From Parvibaculum sp. (GTDB lineage: Bacteria > Pseudomonadota > Alphaproteobacteria > Parvibaculales > Parvibaculaceae), in assembly GCF_030694575.1 (NCBI RefSeq), contig NZ_JAUYUS010000117.1, positions 1 to 64,000 of the forward strand: a stretch of 64,000 nt of DNA, in the 5' to 3' direction. This document shows, piece by piece, positions 17,369 through 25,481 of the stretch. The translations under genes were made by a program, and so were the position numbers. Position 1 is the first letter of the stretch; each line of letters begins with the position of its first letter. The notes below the pieces were generated by a model. The model was not told where the DNA came from and did not search any database. It saw only the letters and a program-made list of their open reading frames with translations.

Positions 17369-18178
17369 ATGCCATTCGCCAAGGCGGGCGACATCGACAT
17401 TTTTTACGAGCGCATGGGCTCCGGCCCCCGCCTCCTGTTCATTTCCGGCACGGGCGGCGACCTCCGCAACCGGCCCAACGTGCTGGACGGCCCCTTCCCC
17501 AAATCCTTCGACATGCTGGCCTACGATCAGCGCGGCCTCGGCCGGACCTCGAAGCCGGACGCCCCCTACAGCATGAGCCAATATGCCGAGGATGCCGTCG
17601 GCCTCATGGCCGCGATCGGCTGGGGCTCCGCCCTCGTCATCGGGGTCTCCTTCGGCGGCATGGTCGCGCAGGAGCTCGCGATCAATCACCCGCATGTCGT
17701 GGAAGGCCTCGTCCTCGCCTGCACCTCCCCCGGTGGCTCGGGCGGCGCCTCCTACCCGCTCCACACTCTGGCGCATATGAGCCGGGATGAGCGCGCCCGT
17801 CACATGATCCCGATTTCCGATACGCGCCATGATGACGAATGGGCGAAAGCCCATTCCGGGACATACGAGACGCTCGTTGCCATGGCGGCCGCCGATCCGT
17901 ATACGGACGAACCCGGCCACGAGATGGGCCAGCGCCGCCAGCTCGAAGCCCGTGCCGCGCACGACACATGGGACCGGCTCGGCCGGATCCGCTGCCCCAC
18001 CCTCATCTGCGCCGGCAAATACGACGGCATCGCGCTCCCCGAAACGCAGGAAAAAATGGCCTCGCGCATCCGCGGCGCTGAGCTCCGCTTCTTCGAAGGC
18101 GGCCACCTCTTCATGCTGCAGGACCGCGACGCGCTCCCTGCCATGACGCGCTTTCTGAAGGGCGAAGACGGCGGCTGA
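17369..18178 (+). CDS. Alpha/beta hydrolase
   Basis: A 269-residue alpha/beta-hydrolase. The nucleophile elbow is GVSFGG, the oxyanion segment is FISGTGGD, and a late Asp (GKYDGIA) and His (EGGHLFM) complete the triad. It resembles 3-oxoadipate enol-lactonase and related esterases, but the substrate is not determinable. It stands alone, divergent from cysE. Confidence 0.8.
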   Translation: MPFAKAGDIDIFYERMGSGPRLLFISGTGGDLRNRPNVLDGPFPKSFDMLAYDQRGLGRTSKPDAPYSMSQYAEDAVGLMAAIGWGSALVIGVSFGGMVAQELAINHPHVVEGLVLACTSPGGSGGASYPLHTLAHMSRDERARHMIPISDTRHDDEWAKAHSGTYETLVAMAAADPYTDEPGHEMGQRRQLEARAAHDTWDRLGRIRCPTLICAGKYDGIALPETQEKMASRIRGAELRFFEGGHLFMLQDRDALPAMTRFLKGEDGG

Positions 18179-18247
18179 CCCGTTCCGGGACGGCCGCGAA
18201 AGAAAGCATTAAGCGGCGCCCGTTAGGCTCGACATGAAATCCGCCTC

Positions 18248-18466
18248 ATGTCCCGGGCCTCCATGTCCACATCGAACATCGCCGCCGCAGCCGTCGCCAG
18301 CCAGCAGAGCCAGCTTCAACTGGCCATGCAGACGGCCATGCTGAAGGCCGGCCACAGCCAGGACATTGCGCTCGTCGAGATGATCGCGGAATCCGCCGAG
18401 ACCGCCGCCAAACTCACCGCCAGCGCCCCGCCCGGCACCGGCACGCGGCTCGATATCCGCGTCTGA
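18248..18466 (+). CDS. YjfB-like putative motility protein
   Basis: A 72-residue protein (67 if the ATG at 18263 is used). The pattern of alternating Ser/Gln/Ala helices (ASQQSQLQLAMQTAMLKAGHSQ) matches the YjfB putative motility family. The role is unestablished. No flagellar genes are in the window. It precedes the nuclease gene by 16 bp. Confidence 0.6.
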   Translation: MSRASMSTSNIAAAAVASQQSQLQLAMQTAMLKAGHSQDIALVEMIAESAETAAKLTASAPPGTGTRLDIRV

Positions 18467-18482
18467 GACGGGAGCTGCGGCA

Positions 18483-18995
18483 ATGGCGCAGATCGTCCCC
18501 TTCTCTCCATCGGCACGCCGGAAGCATTTCCGTCAGGCAAAACCCGGCCGCAACATATCGCTGCGGCTGCTTCTCTCCCTTGTGCCCCGCTACGCAGGCT
18601 TCGTCGCCCTGCCCTTCCTTCTCGCCGCCATGCTTGCCCTCACCGTCGAACGCTATCCCGTTGTTCCAGCAGCGCTTGGCGACCGGGTTTATGTTTATGA
18701 CGGCGATACTATTCACGTGAATGATGAGCGTATTCGCATACTCGGTCTGGATACCCCGGAATACGGCAAGCTCTCGCGATGCCGGGAGGAGGCGCTGGCC
18801 GCGAGTATTGCGAAAGAAGCGCTGCAAAACCTGGTTCTTCGGGGCGAAATTGAAATCGAACGGCGGGGGTTGGACCGCTATGGCCGAACCCTTGCGTATG
18901 TTCGCATAGACGGCGTGAATGTGGCTGATGCTCTCATCGCCCAGGGGCTCGCCCGCGAATATCATGGCGGCCCCCGCAAAGGCTGGTGCGGCTGA
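18483..18995 (+). CDS. SNase-like (thermonuclease) nuclease, membrane-anchored
   Basis: A 170-residue staphylococcal-nuclease-fold protein. A membrane segment lies near residues 38-55 (YAGFVALPFLLAAMLAL) and the nuclease domain follows. The active-site blocks are visible: VYDGDTIHV, IRILGLDTPEYGK and LDRYGRTLAYV. It would hydrolyse nucleic acid phosphodiesters in the periplasm or at the membrane, using calcium. The middle of the gene has noticeably lower GC (GTTTATGTTTATGACGG) than its neighbours, a possible sign of transfer. Confidence 0.8.
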   Translation: MAQIVPFSPSARRKHFRQAKPGRNISLRLLLSLVPRYAGFVALPFLLAAMLALTVERYPVVPAALGDRVYVYDGDTIHVNDERIRILGLDTPEYGKLSRCREEALAASIAKEALQNLVLRGEIEIERRGLDRYGRTLAYVRIDGVNVADALIAQGLAREYHGGPRKGWCG

Positions 18996-19040
18996 TCTTC
19001 GGTTGCGTCGTCACGCTTGCCGGATAGCCACCTCCCCCTC

Positions 19041-19064
19041 TAACATAATGAATAACATTAATGT
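19041..19064 (+). promoter_or_regulatory. AT-rich repeat upstream of the sulfatase
   Basis: An imperfect direct repeat (TAACATAATG, TAACATTAATG) containing a perfect 10-bp palindrome ACATTAATGT at 19055-19064. It lies 36 bp before the sulfatase ATG and could be an operator or promoter element. No regulator gene is adjacent. Confidence 0.3.
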
Positions 19065-19099
19065 GACGCGGGCGAGCGAAGCCCACGCAGGAGATACGC

Positions 19100-20638
19100 A
19101 TGGGCCGGAAAATTCTCTTCATCACGACAGACCAGATGCGCTTCGACGCCATCGGCGCGAACGGTCAGAAGGTCGCGCGCACGCCCGCCATCGACGCGCT
19201 CGCGGCCACCGGCATCAACTATACCCGCGCGCATAACCAGAACGTCGTCTGCATGCCCGCCCGCTCCACCATTATCACCGGGCAATATGTCTCGACGCAT
19301 GGCGTCTGGATGAACGGCGTGCCGCTCCCCGTCGATGCGCCCTCCGTCGCGCAATACCTCAACGAAAAAGGCGGCTACAAGACGGCGCTGATCGGCAAGG
19401 CGCATTTCGAGCCCTTCCTCGATCTCCACCAGCAATTCTACGAAAGCCAGATGGCCCGGCGCGGCGAGCACGGTCCGCATCGCGGCTTCGACTACATGGA
19501 CCTCGCCACCCATTCGCCGCTCATCCTCCACTACAACGAATGGATGAAGAAGAATGACCCCGAGGCGCTCGATTATTTCTACCAGAACCTCAACGACAAG
19601 TTTCAGGTGAACGCGGCCGGCGGCGGCGAGACCGGCGGCTGCCAGCTCCACTTCAACAAGGTCTCGCGCGAGCACTACCACACCGACTGGGTCGCCGACC
19701 GCACCATCGACTGGCTCGCCTCCGTCGGCGCGGGCGACGACTGGTTCTGCTGGATGAGCTTTCCCGATCCGCACCACCCCTGGGATCCGCCGCAGTCGGA
19801 ACTGAAGCGCCACCCCTGGCGCGAAACGCCGCTGCCGGAATTCTATCCGGGCTCGAAGGAAAAGATCGAAGCCATACTCGCGGACAAGCCGCGCCACTGG
19901 ATGGAATGGTACACCGGCGAGCGCGTAACCAATTACGAAGCCCCGCCCGAGTTCCGCGCCAGGGACATGACCGCCGATCAGGTGCAGGAGATCAACGCCT
20001 TCACCCATGTCGAAAACGAGCTGATCGACGAGGCGATCGCGAAAGTCATGGCCTATGTCGAAAAGCGCGGCTGGGGCGACGATGTCGATGTCGTCTTCAC
20101 CACCGACCACGGCGAATTCCAGGGCGAGTTCGGCCTGCTCTTCAAGGGCCCCTATCACGTCGACGCGCTGATGCGCCTCCCCATGATCTGGCGTCCCGCA
20201 AAATCCGCGAAAGTCGCGCCCGCCGCCGTCGAAAAACCCGTCGGCCAGGTCGACCTCGCGCCCACTTTCTGCGAAATCGCCGGCCTCCCCGTGCCCGAAT
20301 GGATGCAGGGAAAACCGATGCCGAAAACCGATGCCGAAGGCGAGAAACAGGGCCGCGAACGCGTCTTCACCGAATGGGACTGCAAACATGTCGACGGCAC
20401 CACCGTCGGCCTGCGCACCATCTATCGCGACGGCTACACCATCACGGCCTATCTCCCCGGCACGATCTATGACGGCAGCGAAGGCGAACTCTACGACCAC
20501 GCCAACGACCCGCGCCAACACCGCAACCTCTGGAACGACCCGGCCTACGCCAAGCTGAAATCCGATCTCCTCGCCGACCTGAAGGACCACCTCCCCCCCG
20601 TCCGCGACCCCCAACTCGAATACGTCGCCCCGGTTTGA
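19100..20638 (+). CDS. Sulfatase (Cys-type, formylglycine-dependent)
   Basis: A 512-residue sulfatase of the alkaline-phosphatase superfamily. The metal site opens with FITTDQMRFDAIG. The nucleophile motif is CMPAR (Cys51), which must be converted to formylglycine by a sulfatase-modifying enzyme. A later TTDHGEFQGEFGLLFKG gives the second metal site. There is no signal peptide, so it is likely cytosolic. The substrate could be an aryl or alkyl sulfate, or a phosphonate monoester as in relatives. The ATG follows CAGGAG. Confidence 0.85.
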   Translation: MGRKILFITTDQMRFDAIGANGQKVARTPAIDALAATGINYTRAHNQNVVCMPARSTIITGQYVSTHGVWMNGVPLPVDAPSVAQYLNEKGGYKTALIGKAHFEPFLDLHQQFYESQMARRGEHGPHRGFDYMDLATHSPLILHYNEWMKKNDPEALDYFYQNLNDKFQVNAAGGGETGGCQLHFNKVSREHYHTDWVADRTIDWLASVGAGDDWFCWMSFPDPHHPWDPPQSELKRHPWRETPLPEFYPGSKEKIEAILADKPRHWMEWYTGERVTNYEAPPEFRARDMTADQVQEINAFTHVENELIDEAIAKVMAYVEKRGWGDDVDVVFTTDHGEFQGEFGLLFKGPYHVDALMRLPMIWRPAKSAKVAPAAVEKPVGQVDLAPTFCEIAGLPVPEWMQGKPMPKTDAEGEKQGRERVFTEWDCKHVDGTTVGLRTIYRDGYTITAYLPGTIYDGSEGELYDHANDPRQHRNLWNDPAYAKLKSDLLADLKDHLPPVRDPQLEYVAPV

Positions 20639-20666
20639 GGCACAGGCATCGACTCAAAAAATAAGT

Positions 20667-20751
20667 GTCACCCCGGCGAAAGCCGGGGCCCATTCGCTTT
20701 TCCTCTTGCCGCGGTCGCATAGGGGCCCCGGGAACAACCCCCGGGGGTGAC
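20667..20751. repeat. Palindromic element, GTCACCCCGGCGAAAGCC type
   Basis: An 85-bp element bounded by GTCACCCC (left) and GGGGTGAC (right) with internal hairpins CCCCGG-CGAAAG-CCGGGG and CCCCGGG...CCCGGGGG. It belongs to the same family as the 37914-38057 element. Non-coding and non-autonomous. Confidence 0.7.
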
Positions 20752-20832
20752 GCTGCATTTTGCTTGGTTGCCAGCATCCCGCCCCGCCTGTATCCCAGAC
20801 AGCAGCGAAACATCTGATCCGGGAACAGCCTC

Positions 20833-21633
20833 TTGTCCATCTCCTCCCCCACCCCGAAAATGATCGCGGCGAAAGACGGCGCGATCGGCTGGATGATCTT
20901 CAACAATCCCGAACGCCTGAACGCCGTCAGCCTCGACATGTGGCAGGCCGTACCGGAAATCCTCTCCGCCTTCGAGCATGACGATGAGATCCGCGTCATC
21001 GTCCTGAAGGGCGCGGGCGACCGTGCCTTCGTCGCCGGCGCGGACATCTCGCAATTCGGCGAAAGTCGCTCCTCGGCCGAAGGCATCCTCGCCTACGAAA
21101 CGGCAACGGAAATCGCCTTCGACGGCATCTCCAACGCCTCGAAGCCCACCATCGCCATGATCGACGGCTACTGCATCGGCGGCGGCCTCGGCATCGCCCT
21201 CTCCTGCGACCTGCGCATCGCCGCCGACGGCTCCACCTTCGGCATTCCTGCCGCCAAGCTCGGCCTCGCCTACGGTGCGGGCGGCACCGGCCGCCTTGTG
21301 CATGTCGTCGGCCCCTCCTTCGCCAAGGAAATCTTCTACACCGCCCGCCGCTTCACCTGCGACGAAGCGCTCGCCATGGGCCTCGTCAATCGCGTGACGA
21401 CGAAGGAAGCACTGGAAAATTTCACCCGCGACTATTGCACGACCATCGCCGAAAACGCGCCGCTTACCGTCGGCACCGCGAAACAGGTCGTGGACGAATT
21501 CACGAAAGCACCGGGCAATTTCGACGCCGCGAAATGCGACGCCCTCATCGCCCGCTGCTTCGCCAGCGACGACTACAAGGAAGGCCGTGCCGCCTTCATG
21601 GAAAAAAGAAAGCCGGTATTCAAAGGAAAATAG
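20833..21633 (+). CDS. Crotonase family protein lacking both hydratase glutamates
   Basis: A 266-residue crotonase-fold protein. The CoA/oxyanion segment FVAGADISQF and the C-terminal FMEKRKPVFKGK tail are normal. Both glutamates of hydratases are missing: GGGLGIALSCD (Gly instead of Glu) and GIPAAKLGL (Ala instead of Glu). Hydratase chemistry by the usual mechanism is unlikely. A decarboxylase, thioesterase or other acyl-CoA reaction is more plausible. The gene stands alone between two dispersed palindromic elements. Confidence 0.8.
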   Translation: MSISSPTPKMIAAKDGAIGWMIFNNPERLNAVSLDMWQAVPEILSAFEHDDEIRVIVLKGAGDRAFVAGADISQFGESRSSAEGILAYETATEIAFDGISNASKPTIAMIDGYCIGGGLGIALSCDLRIAADGSTFGIPAAKLGLAYGAGGTGRLVHVVGPSFAKEIFYTARRFTCDEALAMGLVNRVTTKEALENFTRDYCTTIAENAPLTVGTAKQVVDEFTKAPGNFDAAKCDALIARCFASDDYKEGRAAFMEKRKPVFKGK

Positions 21634-21644
21634 GCCTCCTCTTC

Positions 21645-21812
21645 CCACCCTCCCCCTGTGGGAGGGTCGAAAAATTGCAGCGAAGCGAAGATTTTTCGGG
21701 GAGGGGTAAGCGAGGAACCTCTGCGCATAATCAAACGCAAACCACTCCGTAACGCAGAGCCCCCTCCCCAAACCGCTTGCAGCGGTTTGACCCTCCCACA
21801 GGGGGAGGGTGG
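21645..21812. repeat. MITE-like element, CCACCCTCCCC family (complete copy)
   Basis: A 168-bp element with perfect 22-bp terminal inverted repeats at 21645-21666 and 21791-21812. Inside are a CGAAAAAT/ATTTTTCG hairpin and an AAACCGC/GCGGTTT hairpin. No transposase is encoded. Related sites are at 24549, 31058 and 56873. Confidence 0.8.
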
Positions 21813-21877
21813 CCGCTAACATGAACGCAGAAATACAAACGACAGAAAAATCAAAAACTGAAACAGGGAGAAACATC

Positions 21878-22741
21878 ATGGGACGTCTCGACGGCAAGGT
21901 CGCCATCATCACCGGCGGCACAAGCGGCATCGGCCGCGGCACTGTCGATCTCTTTCTGAAGGAAGGCGCGAAAGTCGTCGCCGCCGACCTGCAGGATCAC
22001 AAGGGCGAGGCAATGGAGCGCGAGCTGGGAGACAGCTTCTCCTATTGCCGCGCCAATGTCGCGCATGAAGACGAAGTGAAAAATCTCGTCGATCACACGG
22101 TGAAGAAATTCGGCAAGCTGGATGTCCTCTTCAACAACGCCGGCTATGGCGGCGTCGGCGGCGAGCTTCAGGAAATCGACATGAACGGTTTCGACGAAAC
22201 CGTCGGCGTCCTGCTGAAGGGCGTCGTGCTCGGCTACAAATATGCCGTGCCCCACATGAAGGCACAGAAATCCGGCTCCATCATCTCGACGGCCTCCGTC
22301 GCCGGATTGCAGGCAGGCTACGGCCCCTTGATCTATTCCGCCTGCAAGGCCGCCGTGCATCACTTCTCGCGCTGCGCCGCCCTCGAACTCGCGCCCCATT
22401 TCGTGCGCTCGAACGCGATCTGCCCCGGCGGCATCGCCACCTCGATCTTCGGTGCCGGCCTCGGCCTCGGCACGCAGGTCGCAGACCAGTTCGCCGAAGT
22501 CATGAAGACGCATCTCGCGAAAATCCAGCCGACGCCCCGCTCGGGCCTCCCGGAAGACATCGCCAACGCCGCGCTCTTCCTCGCCAGCGACGAATCCACT
22601 TTCGTCAACGGCCAGACCATCGCCGTCGACGGCGCCCTGACGGCAGGCCCGATGGCCACGCTCGGCAAGCGCATCGACTTCGAAAAGGTGATCGGCGATT
22701 TCCTGTCGAGCCTGCCGGAGGATCAGCGCAAGCCGGCGTGA
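21878..22741 (+). CDS. Short-chain dehydrogenase/reductase
   Basis: A 287-residue SDR with TGGTSGIG, NNAG, the catalytic Ser in STASVAG and YSACK. ATG 21878 follows CAGGGAG; the longer frame to 21809 would start inside the repeat element. An acidic residue after the second strand (AADLQDHKG) suggests NAD. C-terminal SLPEDQRKPA extends beyond the usual family end. Substrate unknown. Confidence 0.85.
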   Translation: MGRLDGKVAIITGGTSGIGRGTVDLFLKEGAKVVAADLQDHKGEAMERELGDSFSYCRANVAHEDEVKNLVDHTVKKFGKLDVLFNNAGYGGVGGELQEIDMNGFDETVGVLLKGVVLGYKYAVPHMKAQKSGSIISTASVAGLQAGYGPLIYSACKAAVHHFSRCAALELAPHFVRSNAICPGGIATSIFGAGLGLGTQVADQFAEVMKTHLAKIQPTPRSGLPEDIANAALFLASDESTFVNGQTIAVDGALTAGPMATLGKRIDFEKVIGDFLSSLPEDQRKPA

Positions 22742-22766
22742 CGGGCCGCCGGCCTGAGCGCGTGCC

Positions 22767-23165
22767 TCAGGCCGGCGCCACCTCGATCTCCACCTTGTTC
22801 GGATAGAACGACATGTAATTCTGCAGATCCGCCATCTCGACGAACGGGTCCTCATACGACCAGACGGCGTCCTGCCCGTCCGCTCCCGCCGCGTCGATCG
22901 ACCAGTAGCTCGCCTGGCCCTTGAACGGGCACCAGGTCACGCTCTCCGTCGGCGTCAGCAGGTCCATTTTCACGTCGTCCCGCGGCAGGTAGAAGACCGG
23001 CGCATACTCCGCCTCGAAAAGCTCCAGCGCCCTCGTGCTGTCGGCCAGCAATTCGCCATTGAAGCGGACGCGAACGCGCCGTCCGGCGGGCATCAGGCGC
23101 AACAGATGGCCGGGATGGCTCTCATAGCCGGACGTATGCTCCTTGCCGGACATCAATTGTCCCAT
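22767..23165 (-). CDS. DUF427 domain protein
   Basis: A 132-residue protein with the DUF427 beta-fold (RVRVRFNGELLADS, FYLPRDDV, TWCPFKGQASYW, VWSYEDP). The family is widespread and of unknown biochemical role. ATG 23165 follows AAGGAGG, so the upstream 30 residues of the open frame are excluded. Cytosolic. Confidence 0.85.
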   Translation of the reverse strand: MGQLMSGKEHTSGYESHPGHLLRLMPAGRRVRVRFNGELLADSTRALELFEAEYAPVFYLPRDDVKMDLLTPTESVTWCPFKGQASYWSIDAAGADGQDAVWSYEDPFVEMADLQNYMSFYPNKVEIEVAPA

Positions 23166-23272
23166 GACGAACCTCCTTGTTGATCGGCGAGCATGAAATG
23201 GGGCGGCGGCAATCATTTGGCAACCTTGCCCCCCTAGCTTCAGGGCACGAGGCATGTCTCAAGGCTGATCTC

Positions 23273-23629
23273 ATGGTTGAGCCGTCGCAAAATCCACTGG
23301 AACACAAAACGCCCGAAGAGCGCCGCCGGTTTCGTCGCATCGCCACGCGCATCGAGGGCCGGATCGTCTTTGCCGGCGTCGATGCCGAATGCCTCATTCA
23401 TGAAATGTCGGCCACGGGCGCCGTGGTCGAGGTCTCGCCCTTGCCCGCGCTGGGCGCCGAAGTGGCGCTCGACGTGCCGGGCGTGGGTTTCGCGCGCGGC
23501 CGCGCCACGCGCCACCCCGCGGCCGATCTCGTCAGCATCGACCTCGACGTGCCGCCCGCCCGCCACGACAGGCTGACCGACCGGCTGATCCTCGCCGCCT
23601 TCCGCCACCCGCCTCTCCGAAACGTCTGA
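23273..23629 (+). CDS. PilZ domain protein
   Basis: A 118-residue single PilZ domain. The arginine motif is in ERRRFRRIATR. The second motif reads HEMSATG, with Glu where Asp or Asn is normal in (D/N)xSxxG, so c-di-GMP binding may be weakened. It begins at ATG 23273 with only a weak ribosome site. The gene stands alone, divergent from the DUF427 gene. Confidence 0.75.
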   Translation: MVEPSQNPLEHKTPEERRRFRRIATRIEGRIVFAGVDAECLIHEMSATGAVVEVSPLPALGAEVALDVPGVGFARGRATRHPAADLVSIDLDVPPARHDRLTDRLILAAFRHPPLRNV

Positions 23630-23726
23630 CGAACAGTCGTAATCCGGCGCTTCGCGCGATCTTCTGTTGGGCCGGGCCGCCTGCCTCGCTACACTCCCCG
23701 CAAATCCGAACTCAGGGGAGAAATTC

Positions 23727-24518
23727 ATGTCGGCGCTCAGGAACAAGGTTGCCATCGTCACAGGCTCGGCCACGGGCCTCGGTGCCGCCGTCGCGCTGCA
23801 GCTCGCGGACAAGGGCTGCAACGTCGTCATCAACTATACGAAAAGCGAAGCCGAGGCGAAGGAGACGCTCGCCGCCTGCGAGGCGAAGGGCGTCGAGGCG
23901 ATCCTCGCCCAGGGCGATGTCGGCGAGGACGCCGATTGCCGCCGCATCGTGCAGGCCGCGGTCGACAAATGGGGCCGCGTCGATGTGCTGGTCAACAATG
24001 CCGGCGGCACCAAATTCGCCAACCACGCCGAGCTCGACGAACTCAACGCCGAGGACTTCCTCTGGATATATAAAGTGAACGTCGTCGGCGCCTATCAGAT
24101 GATCCGCGCCTGCGCGCCGCACATGAAACAGGCGGGCAAGGGCTCGGTCGTCAACATCTCGTCGATAGCAGGCGTCACCGGCATCGGCTCCTCCGTCGCC
24201 TATGCGGCGTCGAAGGGCGCGCTCAACACCATGACGCTCTCGCTTGCCCGCTCGCTCGCACCCGTCATCCGCGTCAACGCCGTCTGCCCCGGTTTCATCG
24301 GCACGCGCTGGTTCTCGGACCGCTTCGGCACGCAAACCTTCGAAGGCATCAAGCGCCAGCAGGAAGAATCGACCCCGCTGCGCCGCGCCGGCACGCCCGA
24401 AGACATCGCCACCGCCGTCGTCTTCTTCTGCGGCGAAGGTTCCGACCACATCACCGGCGAAACCCTCATCACCGACGCCGGCATGCACCTGGGGTTTGCC
24501 CCGCTCACCGCGCGGTAG
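23727..24518 (+). CDS. Short-chain dehydrogenase/reductase, FabG-like
   Basis: A 263-residue SDR with TGSATGLG, NNAG, NISSIAG and YAASK. It resembles 3-oxoacyl-ACP reductases and related NADPH-dependent enzymes (NYTKSEAEA after the second strand suggests NADP). ATG 23727 follows GGGGAGA. The substrate is undetermined. Confidence 0.85.
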   Translation: MSALRNKVAIVTGSATGLGAAVALQLADKGCNVVINYTKSEAEAKETLAACEAKGVEAILAQGDVGEDADCRRIVQAAVDKWGRVDVLVNNAGGTKFANHAELDELNAEDFLWIYKVNVVGAYQMIRACAPHMKQAGKGSVVNISSIAGVTGIGSSVAYAASKGALNTMTLSLARSLAPVIRVNAVCPGFIGTRWFSDRFGTQTFEGIKRQQEESTPLRRAGTPEDIATAVVFFCGEGSDHITGETLITDAGMHLGFAPLTAR

Positions 24519-24548
24519 GGTCCGTCCTCCTGCGGTTTCGTTTTCTTC

Positions 24549-24620
24549 CCACCCTCCCCTTGGGGGAGGGTCGACAAAATTCGAGCGCAGCGAAGAATTT
24601 TTCGGGGAGGGGTAAGCGTG
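24549..24620. repeat. Half copy of the CCACCCTCCCC element
   Basis: The left half of the element (CCACCCTCCCC-TTG-GGGGAGGG, then the AAATTCGAGCG...GAATTTTTCG hairpin and GGGGAGGGG). The right half is missing and the hydrolase stop lies 25 bp further on, so the copy is truncated. Confidence 0.7.
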
Positions 24621-24644
24621 GAACTTCTGCGCCGTGAACGCCCC

Positions 24645-25391
24645 TCACCCCTCCAGAAACTTCAGCACCGCCTCCTTGTAAGCCCTGTCCCCCACCGTCT
24701 TCATGTGGTCGCGCTTCGGCACCGTAAAGCCCCGCGCGCCAGGTATCCGCGCCGCCAGCGCCCCCGCCGCACCCGCCTGTGTGTCCGTCTCCCCCGCCAC
24801 CACCAGCACCGGCCGCGAAATCCGCGAAAGTCCCTCCGCCGGAAAAGGCGCCCGCACCGCCTCGAAGCAGGCCGCGAGTGCCACGCGGTCCTGTCCGTTC
24901 TGGTCCGCGAACACGCGGAACATCCGCGCCCCCGCATCCGTCACGCTCGCCGGATCGTCCGCCAGCAGCGCCTCGATCACCGGCCCCGGATCGCGCTCCG
25001 GGTCGAGCAGCCGCGCGCCCACGCCCGCCGCGATCACCCGGTCGAACCGGTCCGGCCATTCCATCGCCGCGACCAGCGCCACCATCGCCCCCATCGAATA
25101 GCCCATAAGGTCCGCGCCCGGCTCGCCTAGATGATCGAGCAGCGCCACAAGGTCCGCCGCCATCGCGGAAAGCGTGTAATCCTCCGCCTCATGCGGCTTG
25201 TCGCTCTCCCCATGCCCCCGCATGTCCGGCATGATGACGCGAAACCCCGCCTCCATCAGCGCCCGGCTCCACCCCGTCGTGATCCAGTTCACCCGATGCG
25301 TCGACGCAAACCCGTGCGCCAGCACGATCGGCGTCCCCTCGCCCTCCGCGAAATAAGCCAGCCTCAACCCGTCGGATTCGAAAAATTCCAT
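24645..25391 (-). CDS. Alpha/beta hydrolase
   Basis: A 248-residue alpha/beta hydrolase with nucleophile elbow GYSMGA, HGFASTHRVNW at the oxyanion, PDMRGHGESDKP after the second strand, and a C-terminal KRDHM histidine. It is clearly paralogous to the hydrolase at 28592 (same GYSMGA, DLVALLDHLGE, RDHM/TDHM layout). ATG 25391 has a GGAAGGG site. The gene starts 90 bp from the divergent M20 gene. Confidence 0.8.
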   Translation of the reverse strand: MEFFESDGLRLAYFAEGEGTPIVLAHGFASTHRVNWITTGWSRALMEAGFRVIMPDMRGHGESDKPHEAEDYTLSAMAADLVALLDHLGEPGADLMGYSMGAMVALVAAMEWPDRFDRVIAAGVGARLLDPERDPGPVIEALLADDPASVTDAGARMFRVFADQNGQDRVALAACFEAVRAPFPAEGLSRISRPVLVVAGETDTQAGAAGALAARIPGARGFTVPKRDHMKTVGDRAYKEAVLKFLEG

Positions 25392-25481
25392 GTCGCCCTT
25401 CCGCATGAATTCCAGCGCCGCCGCATGGCTGGAAAACCATGCCGCAACAGTCTACGCTTCGTCAAAACGGGGAGACGAAAA

